From Dioscorea cayenensis subsp. rotundata (Eukaryota; Streptophyta; Magnoliopsida; Dioscoreales; Dioscoreaceae): a stretch of 64,000 nucleotides of DNA. Below, in pieces: positions 46,553 to 58,267 of the stretch (positions are counted from its first letter, which is position 1; each line of letters starts with the position of its first letter). Where the stretch lies: contig NC_052482.1 of the NCBI RefSeq assembly GCF_009730915.1, positions 19,126,345 through 19,190,344 of the forward strand, given 5' to 3'. The translations under genes were made by a program, and so were the position numbers. The notes beneath the pieces are model-generated. The model ran no database searches, had not been told where the DNA came from, and saw only the letters and a list, made by a program, of their open reading frames with translations.

Positions 46553-48101
46553 GAGAAAATTATTTTTAAGTTCCTGAAAGTTTCAAAACATCCCAAACAG
46601 ACCTTCTGACATTTGAATTTCTGGAGACGATCCTCTTTATTTTGACGAACTTTATTTTTTTCAATTAATGCAAACTTACTCGTTAATTTATTCTATTTTT
46701 ACATGACGTATCTTCCCGCTTAAAATTATTAGTTTCTGTTTAAAATTTGGTGTTTATGCTTAACTACATAAGTTTTTCACTTAACATATAACACATTCGT
46801 TTAAAATTTGACTTTTCCGTTTAAAATTATGGGGTTCAGCTTTAAAATTTGGTATTTTCACTTAAAAACCCGAGAGTCACTCGGTTAATATCTATACCTT
46901 TTATGTCGGAAAAGGTCGAAAAAAATAACCCTGTCGGAAAAAGAAGGATCTTTTGGGAATACTCAAACTCATGGGGTTTTTTTGTGAATACCTGAACTTT
47001 GGAGAAATTTTTTTGTTCATTTCCAGTAATAATAATGATGAGGTAATTCATAATATATCTAGAATAACTGATAGATCATCATTTGTTCCAAATGTCTAGT
47101 GTTTGCATATTGGCTAATTAGTCCCAAATACAGCCCGTCCTATTTTTTTTAGTAAAAATAAGTTTTGCTCTAAAACGTAACGCAACTTAACGCGGGAGAG
47201 TGCAGTCAACCAACTGGCAAAATTTAATCTCAATTGAATGCCTTGAGTAAAGAAGGATATAAATAAATCACGGCCATTTATTTATGATTCAACCGTTAGA
47301 ATTTAATTCTAACTAAAAACTAAAGTATAGATAAGTCATGCGGATTCAATGGATCGCACAAAAATAGTCATAAATTCTGCCCACCCTCATGGCTCAACTC
47401 CAACCTTCAACCCAACAACTAAGTCAACATTGACTTTACTTTTTTAAGAAAAGTCAACTCTCACCTTCATTAACTGATCAACATTCAAAAATTTCCTTGC
47501 AGCAATAGAAACCACATTGTGGTCCATAGAATGGGGCATAGCTGAGCTTGTCAACCACCCGGACATCCAGCACAAGCTGCGCAACGAGCTTGACACCGTC
47601 CTCGGTCCCGGCGTGCCGGTCACCGAGCCAGACATTCAAAACCTCCCATACCTCCAAGCCGTCATCAAAGAAACTCTCCGGCTTCGAATGGCCATCCCTC
47701 TTCTAGTCCCCCACATGAATCTCCACGACGCAAAACTCGGCGGCTACGACATTCCGGCCGAGAGCAAAATCCTTGTCAATGCATGGTGGCTTGCAAACAA
47801 CCCTGAACTCTGGAAAAACCCCGAAGAGTTTAGGCCAGAGAGGTTCTTTGAAGAAGAGACTAAAGTTGAAACTAATGGCAATGACTTTAGGTACCTTCCT
47901 TTCGGAGTTGGCCGGAGAAGTTGCCCTGGCATCATCCTTGCATTGCCTATCCTTTCCATTACCATTGGCCGTTTGGTTCAGAACTTTGAGCTTTTTCCAC
48001 CTCCCGGTGAGAAGAAGATTGATACTTCTGAGAAGGGTGGCCAATTTAGCTTACACATACTTAAGCATTCAACTATTGTTTGCAAACCTAGAGTGCTTTA
48101 G
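45429..48101 (+). CDS. CYP73A: trans-cinnamate 4-hydroxylase (CYP73A)
   Basis: An ER-membrane P450 that converts trans-cinnamate to p-coumarate, the second step of the phenylpropanoid pathway, feeding lignin and flavonoids. Exons are 45429-46213, 46300-46433 and 47503-48101 (785+134+599 bp), encoding 505 residues; this exon pattern and length match classical C4H genes such as Arabidopsis CYP73A5. The sequence begins [14 protein letters not shown], with a membrane helix and the hinge [20 protein letters not shown]. Other motifs are DHWRKMRRI (C-helix), AAIETT (306-311, I-helix), KETLRLR, FRPERF, and the haem loop [10 protein letters not shown] with Cys447. Intron 1 is 86 bp; intron 2 is 1069 bp and contains a MITE. 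The frame is open back to an ATG at 45327, but that lies too close to the TATA box at 45307 to be transcribed. ATGs occur at 45426 and 45429; the second gives the family N-terminus. Exon 1 is strongly GC-rich, later exons less so. Intact. Confidence 0.95.
46553..47026. mobile_element. Mutator-like MITE in C4H intron 2
   Basis: The left end GAGAAAATTATTTTTAAGTTCC and the inverted right end CTGGAAATGAACAAAAAAAT are weakly complementary, with further pairing such as CCTGAAAGTTTC with AATACCTGAACTTT. Flanks are TAATAATAA on both sides, but within an (AAT)n tract (46522-46552). The middle has degenerate TTTAAAATTTGGTGTTT units. The left arm resembles the left arm of 49304-49765. Confidence 0.5.
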
Positions 48102-49303
48102 TTATTTTCTTTTCATTTGATGCATTGCTTTGGATCTCAAGTGTTTTATTTATTGTTTGTTAATTTACTGTGTGATTCCTAATGTTCATAATGGGCGCTG
48201 ACAGTATTGTTGTTGGAAATTCATGAGGCGAAAGAATGTTAAGAATTGATCATCACTTTATTATATATATATATATATATATAAATGTGAATAAGCTATT
48301 AGCCCTCAATTACTGCTAGCAAGTCAAATATTCGGTTTTTCACTTATTTATTTATTTATTTATTAAAATAAATAAACCATAACTTTATCAAAATCATTGG
48401 AGAATTTATTTATTTATCAAACATAACATCTCCAATTATGCTTAATTAAACATCATATTTTTCTTTATTATGTTTTAGAATTTAAATATTTATAGTTAAA
48501 TTGTAACTGAAAATTCATTATATTTATAATTACAATCATCCAAATGTCACCTAAGAGTTAAATTAACTGTTATTTTCTTATTATAAGAGTAATTATTTTA
48601 TTATATTTTAGTAGATGATTGAGATAATGAGAATTTGTTTTGTTATACTTTTCATTTTAAAATCACACCATAGCTAGAAATTATTGTTAAAAAAATTAAA
48701 TTATATCAATGCATCCATCTATAGTATGAATGTTATGGAAACAGAAATTTGTAAGTTAATTAATTGTGTAGTTAGATAAAATTATGAAATTCCTAAGCTT
48801 CTCACCAGCTGCTTTCTCTTCATTATTTTTTTAAATTATTTTTTTGACATTCTATTTATCAAGGAATGAAAGTGGTGGTGCCCTGCAAGTCTTTTGCTTA
48901 TTTAGTTTTCAAAATTTGAAGAATAACCATCAAAAACCAAATCAAATTCTTAAATACAGTGGTTGCGGACTTGAGAAATGCTTAATTTCTTGATGCTGAC
49001 CCAACTTGGTCCTCTTTTCTTGCCGACTCATAAAAGGTTAATGATTTGTACTTTATATAAAAACGGTCCGAGCACATAATTTATTTACTCCATAATTATT
49101 TATTAAATAGACTAAATCTTTGGTTTTTGACTCTGAGAGTCAAATATCTTAATAGCCCTGTCATTTTCATGGAGATCTACTCACATTTAAAATCTAGTAC
49201 AATAAATACATGGAAAAATAAAAAATAAAAAATAAAGTATGATTACACCACTAAGATTTACATGATGATAGAGTGATCACAATCTGTACATTAATTATAT
49301 AAA
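48102..49303. other. C4H 3' flank, intergenic
   Basis: A TA microsatellite lies at 48262-48283 and a TTTA repeat at 48342-48366. No gene or element recognised, except the old repeat similarity of 48770-48900 to 41160-41270. Confidence 0.45.
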
Positions 49304-49765
49304 GAGAAATTTTTCATATTATCCCTCTAACTTTGTCACTTGATCAAAAAACCCCTGGACTATTTTACATCCCAAAAAGTCCTCTTTTTTGACATCATAT
49401 GATAGCTTATTTTTCAATATTTTTTTGTCAAAAATGCCCCTCAGCGATTTTAAACGAAAACACAAAATAGTAAACAACAAACTAAGTATTAAACATCAAC
49501 AACAAATATTAAACTAAAACGTTACATTTTAAATGAAAACTTGTATAGTTACACACAAATATACAATGTTAAATAAAAAATATAATTAATAAATGGGAAG
49601 TATATTTTGTAAGCGGGGCAAAATTGGACTTTTAAATAAAATAAACTAATGCAGTGACTGGAAAATAAGTAAATTGAAAAAAGAGGGGCTGTAGAAGAAA
49701 TTGAAATGTCAAAGGGACTACAGGGGATATTTGAAAAGTTGCAAGGACTAATAAATAATTTTCCC
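49304..49765. mobile_element. Mutator-like MITE
   Basis: The left end GAGAAATTTTTCATATTATC and the inverted right end GGGAAAATTATTTATTAGTCC are imperfect inverted repeats. Perfect 9-bp TTATATAAA duplications flank them (49295-49303 and 49766-49774). Inner blocks such as CCCCTGGACTATTTTACATC and GGGACTACAGGGGATATTTG continue the pairing. Confidence 0.8.
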
Positions 49766-50018
49766 TTATATAAATATGGATAATTTTTCTTTAATTGTTG
49801 TTAGGAGATTCTTAAATCATAAATGTGTTCAAATGTTAAGTAATGTAATAAATTACAACAAATATGTCAATAATAATAAACTCTACTCTATAATTTTTTT
49901 AAATTTTTTAATTATTACATTGTTTTTTTCTCGAATAATAAATTTTTCAATATAATTATAAGTGCCAACGACGGTTTGCACTTTTGGCAACGTGTCCTTT
50001 ACATAGATTATTTAATTA

Positions 50019-50274
50019 CTCTCCCCGTTCTTTTTTATCTGTTATAAACCCATGTTCTTTTTTATCTATCATTTTTAAACATCAAGAAGCATTTATTATT
50101 TTTTTTTCAAAATTAACCTAACACTCTGTTCAATTTTTTTCTTGAAATTTAATATGAGAGAGAAATGCAAATTTTGAAAAGATAACTAATTTTTTATTAA
50201 ATTATGTGAAATAACTAACTTTTTTGGTATGCGAGATTTGATTATTTACGACAGATAAAAAAGAATGGAGGGAG
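50019..50274 (+). mobile_element. Stowaway-type MITE
   Basis: Left end CTCTCCCCGTTCTTTTTTAT, inverted right end CTCCCTCCATTCTTTTTTAT, flanked by TA (50017-50018 and 50275-50276). It has the same family interior as 41951-42174. Confidence 0.85.
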
Positions 50275-50276
50275 TA

Positions 50277-51430
50277 TTTTATTAAATGAGGTGAGTTTAA
50301 ATCTCAACTCATATAAATGAGAATGAACAAGTGTTGTAGAGCTTGACTCCTCACATAACGTGGCTTGTTTACATTTGTTAAAAAAACATGATTATAAGTC
50401 ATGTAATAAGCATAATCATCAACTTTATCTAAGGAAATATCTTTGAAAATAAAATTTAGCTTTAAAATAATTATGTTTTGTAACGCAAGTTTACTAAATT
50501 TTGTTTTAATTAATTGTTCTAGAGCCAGTGGCTTTGAAAATTGTAGTTTATGATATCAAAAGGAAAAAAAATAATATTCAATAAGTTAATTTAAAAAGAT
50601 TATATCTAAAAACCTTAATTTGTAAAGCTAACATTGATGTTTTCCAACCATGGCTTACAATATATTTATGTATGTGTACGTGTATGTATCCAAAAATAAT
50701 ATCAACAGAGTAAAAGATTCTAATTATACCAACAATTGCCAAAAATTTAGTTTGGATTTAAAATATTGAATTAAGATTATATATTATAAATATATTAGGT
50801 TGGAGTCGTTGGACTAAAACTGACTGACCGGTGAAAATTAGAATAATTTTTAACATTGAATTTGTATTTATTTAATGATTCTAATCATATGTCATAATAA
50901 TTTATTAAATATAATTATTTATTTAATTAAATGTTAAGATTTGTAAATTAATCTGGATGGACCAACTAAACACCCACTATCCAATCATTTTAGCAATTAT
51001 ACAATGTTGACAATCAATTACAGATATACGTTATTTAAACTTGAACCACACATTAAAATAGAGTCAAATTATTAATTTTTTTTATAAAAATAAAATATTT
51101 TACAGTTCTATTATTGAAAAGTAACTAAGATAATAGAACCAGAAGAATAAAATTTTGATACACTGTCAGTAAAACCAATGCGGAATAGTGTATTCAGGGG
51201 CGGATTTATATGGTAGCTAATATGGGTAACTGTCCAAACTAAAATTTAAAATGTTCACTATGTCCATAGATATAGTTATTATTATTTTTTTACTATTTAT
51301 TTTTACTAAAATTGAAAAATAAAATATATACAGTAAACCTTGCTCTAGTAAACAAAAATCCTAGATACGTCATTCAATGTATTATTCTATTATAAAAAAT
51401 GATAATTTGGTAAGTAGCATTAAAGATCAC
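50277..51430. other. intergenic DNA
   Basis: AT-rich with no reading frame. 50284-50390 (GAGGTGAGTTTAAATCTCAA...) has a faint box-B-like motif but is too weak to call. Confidence 0.45.
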
Positions 51431-51439
51431 AGCGCATGT

Positions 51440-52108
51440 GAATTCAACCATTAACATTCAATTTCAACTTTGATGGTAAAGTAAAGATGCATCATGCATG
51501 GGTAAATCACGTTTACGTGCATTCATGTTTTAGCCTTTTACATTTAATTTCAAGTAAAGAAGTACAGATAAGACATGTGAATTGGATGGATTGCTTTTAT
51601 CCCTCACGAAACAGTTTTTCGTTCAATTGACTTGATTCCTTAACCGGACAGACAAAAGTCAATATTGACTTCCGGATAAAATAAGGTCAACTACTACTTC
51701 TCCTCCATGTATATATCTGCTGGTTCAGGTGCTGAAAATATGAAATTAAAGGACTCCATTTTAGCTTTTAAATACAGTATAAATTTTTTTAACTCTCTCA
51801 CATCTTATTTTGGAGAAACCGTACCCAATATTGACCCCTGGTAAGGTGATCAGTTGTAATGTATCATCTAAGACGGATGATACTGCTTAACAATTATTTC
51901 TTAGATGCAACTACACATACATATCATTTCCACATTAAGGACAAATAGATTCAGGACTTTTCTCATTTTGGTAGAATATTTGTTGTTTTAGTTTGTATTG
52001 TTCTTTGGTTACAGCTGTTTATTTTTATTTAATAAAGTTATAATTGTTTTTTTTATTCAAAAGAAAAAAACATTTAAACTGTTACCTCCACCGGGTGAGA
52101 AAAAAAAC
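51440..52108 (+). pseudogene. possible relic of a second C4H copy (intron 2 and a scrap of exon 3)
   Basis: 51560-51600 (GTACAGATAAGACATGTGAATTG...ATGGATTGC) aligns with 47325-47356 in C4H intron 2. 51656-51700 (AAAGTCAATATTGACTT ... AGGTCAACT) aligns with 47418-47460 in the same order and at similar spacing. Further on, 52078-52108 reads KLLPPPGEKK, matching [11 protein letters not shown] near the C4H C-terminus. The DNA between is disrupted, partly by a LINE-tail-like insert (51960-52075). Alternatively the intron similarity is a shared repeat and the 10-codon match is chance. Confidence 0.35.
51960..52075 (+). mobile_element. possible LINE 3'-end fragment
   Basis: TTTGTTGTTTTAGTTTGTAT ... 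TTTAATAAAGTTATAATTGT ending TTTTTTTATTCAAAAGAAAAAAA has the form of a plant L1 3' UTR with its A-tail. Borders unverified. Confidence 0.4.
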
Positions 52109-53111
52109 CTTTTAAATGTTTTTTTAATCTAATTTCATGCATGAAAATAATTAAAGGTTCAAAGAATCCTTTTATGTTTTCATTTTATATTTTTACTTCA
52201 AAATCACCGGTTCATATTGCTGTAAACCTCAAAAATCCCCCTAATAGTTTGAGTCTTGAATAATTCATGAATTAGAGTTAAACACATCATTATTTATTCA
52301 TGAGGATTTAATCTCTTTTCAAAATAAATCCATATCAATGCTTATTTTAAGTAATTCAATCCAACTCCATCATTTTTACTCAAATATCATTGACAAATAA
52401 AAAAAACAATAAGTAAATTTAGACCTGGCAAACTTTTTATTAGTCTATGTTTTTTATTTTTTTTTAAATTGTCAATCTTTTTATTAAAATCTCTGTTCTT
52501 TATTAAACAATCTTTTTTTACGAGTTCCATAAACACTTTTCTTTCATTTCTCATTTGTTTCATGATCAAAACCATAGGAATCAAAATGAAATGCCCAAAT
52601 GATGACAGAAAAACCAAAGAATTAAAGAATGTCACATTAAGGACAACCTTTTGTTTTATATAAATAATAATTGAGGTACTATGCTCACTGTATTAATTTT
52701 GTGATACAAATTCCCCTCTAGATTCATGGATGTTCCATTAAATTATTCATATTGAGTTTCCAAGCAACTTGGAATCAAGAAATCACTATTTAAAAATTAG
52801 GCATCATGGTTTTAATCTAAATTGTAAACATTGTTTATTGTTATGTATAAAAAATTCAGTGATCATCCTAGGAAGATATGTTGTTCCAAATCACTCAAAG
52901 CAACTCTTTTGTGGGATCCAAACTTTGCAGTGTTAACTGCACAAACAATTGAAAGATCAAAAATAATACAATCTCAGTAACTCAAGTTCTATTCATGAAC
53001 AATTCTAATGATATGAGATTAATATATACAAATGAACATATATATAAATTCATACACAGGTCTAAACAATGAATATTCGAACAAATCTTATCTGCCGAAA
53101 TGCTCTAACAA
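52109..53111. other. intergenic DNA downstream of the EDR4-like gene
   Basis: The frames at 52387-52663 are lysine/phenylalanine-rich from A/T composition and are not genes. The region likely includes the 3' UTR of the minus-strand gene. Confidence 0.5.
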
Positions 53112-54554
53112 CTAATCGTCGCTTGAATAGCTGCGCACACGTAATAATTCACTGGCCGAATCGTATCCCATGAGTTGATGAAGTGATGAATATCTTCTCT
53201 CTATATTTATCTCCAAAGAATTCCTTGGCATACATAAAAACTGCTGGGTCTCCAAAGAATAACTTTTGTCTAAAAAAAATTCCTGATGCTCTTCTGTATA
53301 TGATATATTTGAATTTGATGCCGAGGCCTCTGTTGGTGGATGTTGTGCTTCAGCAGCAGATGAAGAGCCTTCACGAGCTCTCGCACGAAATGTGAACACA
53401 AGAATTTTAGAACAAGCACCACACTGCAATTTATGCCATCGTTTCTTCGATACAAGGAAATCAGGTGGCAAATGTAGCACATTCATGCATTCGGAACAGA
53501 CAACAAATGGTGCTCCTTTTTCAACTGGCAGGCAATATACTTTCGAATTAGCCGGCTTTTTCAGCTTCAAGTTCAGTTTCTTATGCTCATCGTCTTCTTC
53601 TTTTCTCTCTGTTTTATGCTGCCGTGAATTCTGTTCTTTGGAATGGTGGCAACACGCATTGCGGTGATGCGAACAGAAATGCTTAATTTCTCTAGGCGGG
53701 CAATTGATGCAATGAACATGTTGTACTACTTGTTGCAAAGACTTGGACTTTCTATCACTTTTGTCGTTCCATTTTCGCTCTTTATTCACTGCTTTATCAA
53801 TCAAAATATCAACTTTATCTCTGATTTCATCCACCTTCTTCATTAACTCTACATGATCAAACTCAAGACTATTGAATTCAGTTGAAGTGCCAATCTTCTG
53901 GCATTTCACTGATGGTTGTCTATCAACATTCACTTCTGTCAAGTTTTGCACAGAATGAAAATCTTCGGAATCAAATGAAGGATTATTCATTCTAGAAATA
54001 CTAAGATTTGAAATCGATCCTGTATCTCTCTTTGAACCGTTTCTGAAGGTTCTCTTGGACATAAGCCTATACTTGTTAGGAACACCATTACTTGGATTAT
54101 CACTAGAGAAAGAACCACTGCCAACATTGCAATCCTCTTCTGATGAACCAATGGTAACTCTTGGATCTTCAATCAATTCTTCACCTTTAATTCCTCCATT
54201 AACACCAATTCTTTCAATCTCCAATGACTCCCTATTTTCACTATCATTCAATTCCACAGAGTTATCAATTGATTCCTCTACCAAGTTTTGATTTTGACTT
54301 TGATTTTGCCCTAAAGGACTGATGTTCTTTGCTGCAGATATGAAATTAATAGAAAAATCATTCTTTGAACTCTAAATGATAAAAACCAAATAAACAAAGA
54401 ATTAATAAAGGGGGAAATTAAAGAACTGACCTTTGAGAACCATGCCACAAGAACCACATCTATAAACAGGAATATGAGAAAACTCAGCAAGAAGTTTAAG
54501 GCACTTTGGGCATCTCACAAACCGAACTTTGGTAGCGGTATTGTTGTTTGCCAT
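53112..54554 (-). CDS. EDR4-like zinc-ribbon protein (DUF3133 family)
   Basis: Two exons, 54554-54431 and 54331-53112 (124+1220 bp), joined in phase 1 give 447 residues. The N-terminus KVRFVRCPKCLKLLAEF ... VYRCGSCGMVLK is the zinc ribbon that opens plant EDR4-type proteins. Near the C-terminus, GAPFVVCSECMNVLHLP ... KLQCGACSKILVF is the second zinc-ribbon of DUF3133. Between them lies a long Ser/Asn/Glu-rich disordered stretch, a helix that may coil (MKKVDEIRDKVDILIDKAV), and a Cys/His cluster (CINCPPREIKHFCSHHRNACCHH). EDR4 in Arabidopsis binds clathrin and EDR1 and limits salicylate-dependent immunity; that role is inferred only by family. The protein is shorter than the 600-900 residues common in the family, but both defining domains are present. 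The start at 54554 gives MANNNTATKVRFVRCPKC; the longer frame upstream (to 54710) is hydrophobic and 5' of the normal start. Confidence 0.85.
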
Positions 54555-56260
54555 GAATTTAAAACGCAAGAAGAAGAAGAAGGTAGAAAAACAATTTAAT
54601 ATAAAACCTAATTGTACAGCAAGATTTGATTTTGTGGAGTAAAATGAAAGAAAAGAAAAGGATTGAACTTTATATGAATGTTCAGAGAGCGTGTTTGGAG
54701 GGGTGGTCAACCATGTAGACCCTTGACTGTGAGCTTGATATCATCCCTTTTCCTTTGTTTTTTGCTCTTCTTTTTCATGTTGAATGAGTCTAGAACACAG
54801 TTGAGAGAGCAGCTGCATCCTGGAAAGCCCTCAAGATTGCTTCATTTTTTCCCCTTTTGTCCATTATATATATATATATATATATGAAAAGGTCAAAACT
54901 TCTTAACAATTCCTTTTTTACACTTTGCAAATGTTGTGTGGCGTAGGACTGTCTCCCACAAGTGTGTTTCACGAGATTTTCATTACCTAAAATTCATAAT
55001 AAGTAGGAATTTGTGGTACCAAAAAAAAATCTCTTAACAGCGAGAGTGAATTTGCAGCCCAATTTTTGTGTTTTCCATATGAATATGCACGATTTAAATT
55101 ATCAATTCTTAGTTGTGCCACCCCTTAACACATAACTTATCTATTAAAAAAAACCCTAAAATCTTTGCAATGGTCTTTGTTTCATGGATGACAAAGGGAT
55201 TGAGTCACCAGAAAAAATGAGGGTGCATGGTATAATATAAAAATATGTGTACATCTTCGATAAGTTTCACTTGAGCTCAGATGCTCATTGCTTAGTGATC
55301 ATGTAAAGTGATGGTGCTTGTTGTAAAAAAAAATGGATGTTTTTATGTTATTACAAAATATTTTTTCAGTTTGTTATAATTTTTACTTTTTTTTTTCCAT
55401 AATCAAAAGTGTATAATTTTAAGATTACAGATTGGATAAAGAATAAAAATTAAGAAGTATCTCTGCAATTGAAAGTAAAGATTGAAGAAAAGAGAATATG
55501 TTTGTTGGGATGAAGTTTTCAAAACCTAAGTTTGATTTGCTTTGTAAAGCATAAGCCAGTCAAAACTTTTTTTTTCATTATAAAATATTTTTGAAAGAAA
55601 ATAAATGTAATTAATAATATTATGGAGAATGTTTTTTTTTTTTTTTTTTTATCTTCCATCAATTAATTTTTTAAGTGAATAATTAAAAGTCCTATAAAAA
55701 AAAATTTCTTGAATATCTCACTTATTTAAGTCACTCATTTTCGTGCTTTTTCAATTAACCTGCATTGATGAATATTTTCCAGTATACTATTCCTTTTCAC
55801 TTTCTAAAAGGTCGAAGATTTGATCATATATATATTGGAATATTAGAAATCTTTTAGCAATTCTTTTTGTTTATTGAACAAATAACGTATGTCAATCCAA
55901 ATTTAAGAGAATAATTTTCAAATTCATTTTTTTTTCCCACATAAAAAAAGGAGTGGCTAATAATAAGAAACCAGAAAGAGTCATTTTCTTTGAGGTGTGT
56001 TTTGGGAAGCAACCGAGTAATCCATGATTGGACTGCGTAGACTGAGTAGTGTAAGAAAAAAGCTCACTTGAATTTAAATACACACGTTGGAATGTGATTG
56101 GGCCTTAATTTTTGGATGCTTTTGAATCATGTGATATTAAAAAGGGAAAAAAACTTGTATGAGGATTTAGAAATGTTCCAGGATCTCTGCCTCAAGAAAA
56201 GTCTTTTTTTTTTTCCTGATTGGATAAACGTCTTTCATTGAAGAGAACAGGTATAGAAAT
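54555..56260. other. intergenic DNA
   Basis: Contains the EDR4-like promoter. A TA microsatellite lies at 54866-54887 and a poly-T run of about 20 at 55632-55651. The frame at 55892-56083 has no domain. Confidence 0.5.
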
Positions 56261-56261
56261 T

Positions 56262-57315
56262 AGAGATGATAATTTATACCCTATCCGACTGGTATATCTG
56301 ACCCTTTTTTTGACTGAATACGGGTATGGATATGGGTATTACTCATTATTTTTTTGAGCGGGTATGGGTCAGGTAAAGATATGCTCATACTATACCCGTA
56401 CCCATACCTATACCCTTACCCGTTGAAGCGGGTACATGTAAAATCCATATCCATACCCGTATCCTTACCCTCATATATATATATATATATAATTTTTTAT
56501 TAAACTAAACATTTACCCCCAATTTAGTAATTTACCCAAAATCTATTTTCATAGTGATTAATTTTGAAAATAATACTTTAAATTTTCTCTTAATATATTA
56601 TTTGAATTTTATTTAATTTTTATATTTATATCTAATAGAGCATAATATTATTAAAATTAAATTTTAGATATATATTAAGAATTATAATTAAATTAAAAAA
56701 TTAAACATTATAAAACAAATATAAAAAATAATGTGATAGCGCATCCTAAACAATAAGATGCTATTTAGAAATCAATTGGATATATAAATTAATCAATTAA
56801 TTTACAAACTTATGAGAATTACTTAATTTGTAATTGCACTTCAATTGAAAATCTCACTAGACATTTATAAAATTTGAAACTATATAAAATATAAATAGTA
56901 GATATATAAAAAAAATTTAAAACAAAAACTAAGATAGTTAAAATTAAGCAATAAAGGTAGAGTTACCGTTGAATCCTAAATAGATGATAATGAAAATTAA
57001 TCAACTTGTTATTTTATATAAATCAATTTGTTACATATAATTTTTATGTGATTATATGATTTAAGATAAATAAAATGTATCAACTTGTAATTTTGAATTT
57101 ATGGCTATGTGTTTAAACATTGTATTGTAATATATTATTATTATCATTATTTAAATTTACTATTAAATTTAATTCGGTAATTTGAACAACGGGTAAGCGT
57201 GTACCCGCAAGTATACTCATACCCTGCGGGTAAAGGTATGTATGACTTTTTTTTTTTCCCGTGGAGGGTACGAGTATGGGTAAGGGTTTTGGCATACTCT
57301 ACCCATTGCCATTTA
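56262..57315. mobile_element. probable hAT-like non-autonomous element with GGGTAT-rich ends
   Basis: The left block repeats GGGTATGG, TACCCGTACCCATACC and CGGGTA; the right block (57185-57305) repeats the same motifs in mirror (GGGTAAGCGTGTACCCGC, GAGTATGGGTAAGGGT). The interior is AT-rich. The ends (TAGAGATGATAAT and, reversed, TTTAAATGGCAATGGG) are only loosely alike and no target duplication was found, so borders are approximate. Confidence 0.5.
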
Positions 57316-57639
57316 AATGCACTAATTACAGTAACTTATGGATTACTTGAAAAATTCCCTTTCTATAAAAACCTAGAAGGATGAAACTACGGTTGGTCTC
57401 ATAGGGGACATACACCATGACCTAGTGAATAGTATTGATAAACCCTACTTAGATCAAAGTGAATAATGCATAAATAGCTTAAAAACAGCACTTAATAAGG
57501 AAAAATTTAAACGCTTGACTTTACCATTTGCACTTTTATGTTATACCATTAGGCTATTCAATGATCGACAATAAAAGTCTTTTTTGAACCTTAGTAAATC
57601 TCCAAATCATTCTTAATTTTGTGAATTTGTTATTTTATT

Positions 57640-57840
57640 TTTATTATATTTTTCCCCCTCTTTTAGTTTTTGGGAGTTTCTGGCCGAGTGAGCTAGTCAT
57701 GCAGCCTCGTGTGGGTCCATTGTGGTTGTGGACCTGTGGTCATGCAAGCTCATCTCAGTTTAAGGGAAGTTATGCTATGGAAGTTGTAAAGCTTTGAGAG
57801 GATTATAGGTTCTTTCTTCTATTAAAATAAATAAAAAATA
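57640..57840 (+). repeat. possible LINE 3'-end fragment
   Basis: A GC-richer patch (TTTGGGAGTTTCTGGCCGAG ... GGTTCTTTCTTCTATTAAAA) followed by an A-rich tail with AAATA units, in AT-rich DNA. It has the style of a LINE 3' UTR but differs from the other tails in this window. Confidence 0.3.
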
Positions 57841-58193
57841 TTATGAAATTATATTGTTTTTTTCTCATTAGGATGTTAGCCACGCAATTTCTCTCATTAT
57901 TTATTTATTTTTTAAAATAGATAAGCCACATACACTCTTATTATTTATCTAGAATATTGATAAATAAATTCTTTAAAAAATATTTTTAATTTTTTTTGAA
58001 AATTGCTTAACTTATGAAATAAGCATTTATTAAAAAAACTAGATGTATTTTTTAAAAATGTTTTATATGAAAGATATAAATATGTTTATTTTGAAAAATA
58101 TTTATTTTATAACAAAATAGTTTTGGTATTTCACTATTTCTTGCAAATATAAAATATTATTTAAAAATAAGTAAAATAACTTAAACAAAAGCT
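57841..58193. other. AT-rich upstream flank of the tRNA gene
   Basis: Nothing recognised; very AT-rich. Confidence 0.5.
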
Positions 58194-58267
58194 GGCCTAT
58201 TAGCTCAGTTGGTTAGAGCGTCGTGCTAATAACGCGAAGGTCGCAGGTTCGAGACCTGCATGGGCCA
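58194..58267 (+). tRNA. tRNA-Ile (anticodon AAT)
   Basis: 74 nt without intron or encoded CCA. The acceptor stem GGCCTAT pairs with ATGGGCC (one G-T), with discriminator A. The D arm is GCTC...GAGC, the anticodon arm TCGTG-CTAATAA-CGCGA, and the T arm GCAGG-TTCGAGA-CCTGC. Box A (TAGCTCAGTTGG) and box B (GGTTCGAGACC) are intact, and a T run at 58276-58284 can stop RNA polymerase III. This is a nuclear cytosolic-type tRNA; the wobble A is normally edited to inosine. Confidence 0.97.

Noticed and set aside
3293-48101. Biosynthetic gene cluster made of the two P450s and the WRKY gene
   Set aside because: The P450s are 40 kb apart with only transposons between, C4H is a housekeeping pathway gene, and there are no other enzymes in the window.
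52387-52663. Overlapping small frames rich in Lys and Phe
   Set aside because: A/T composition artefacts without start context or domain.
53183-54291. Several plus-strand frames opposite the EDR4-like gene
   Set aside because: Shadows of the minus-strand coding exon.
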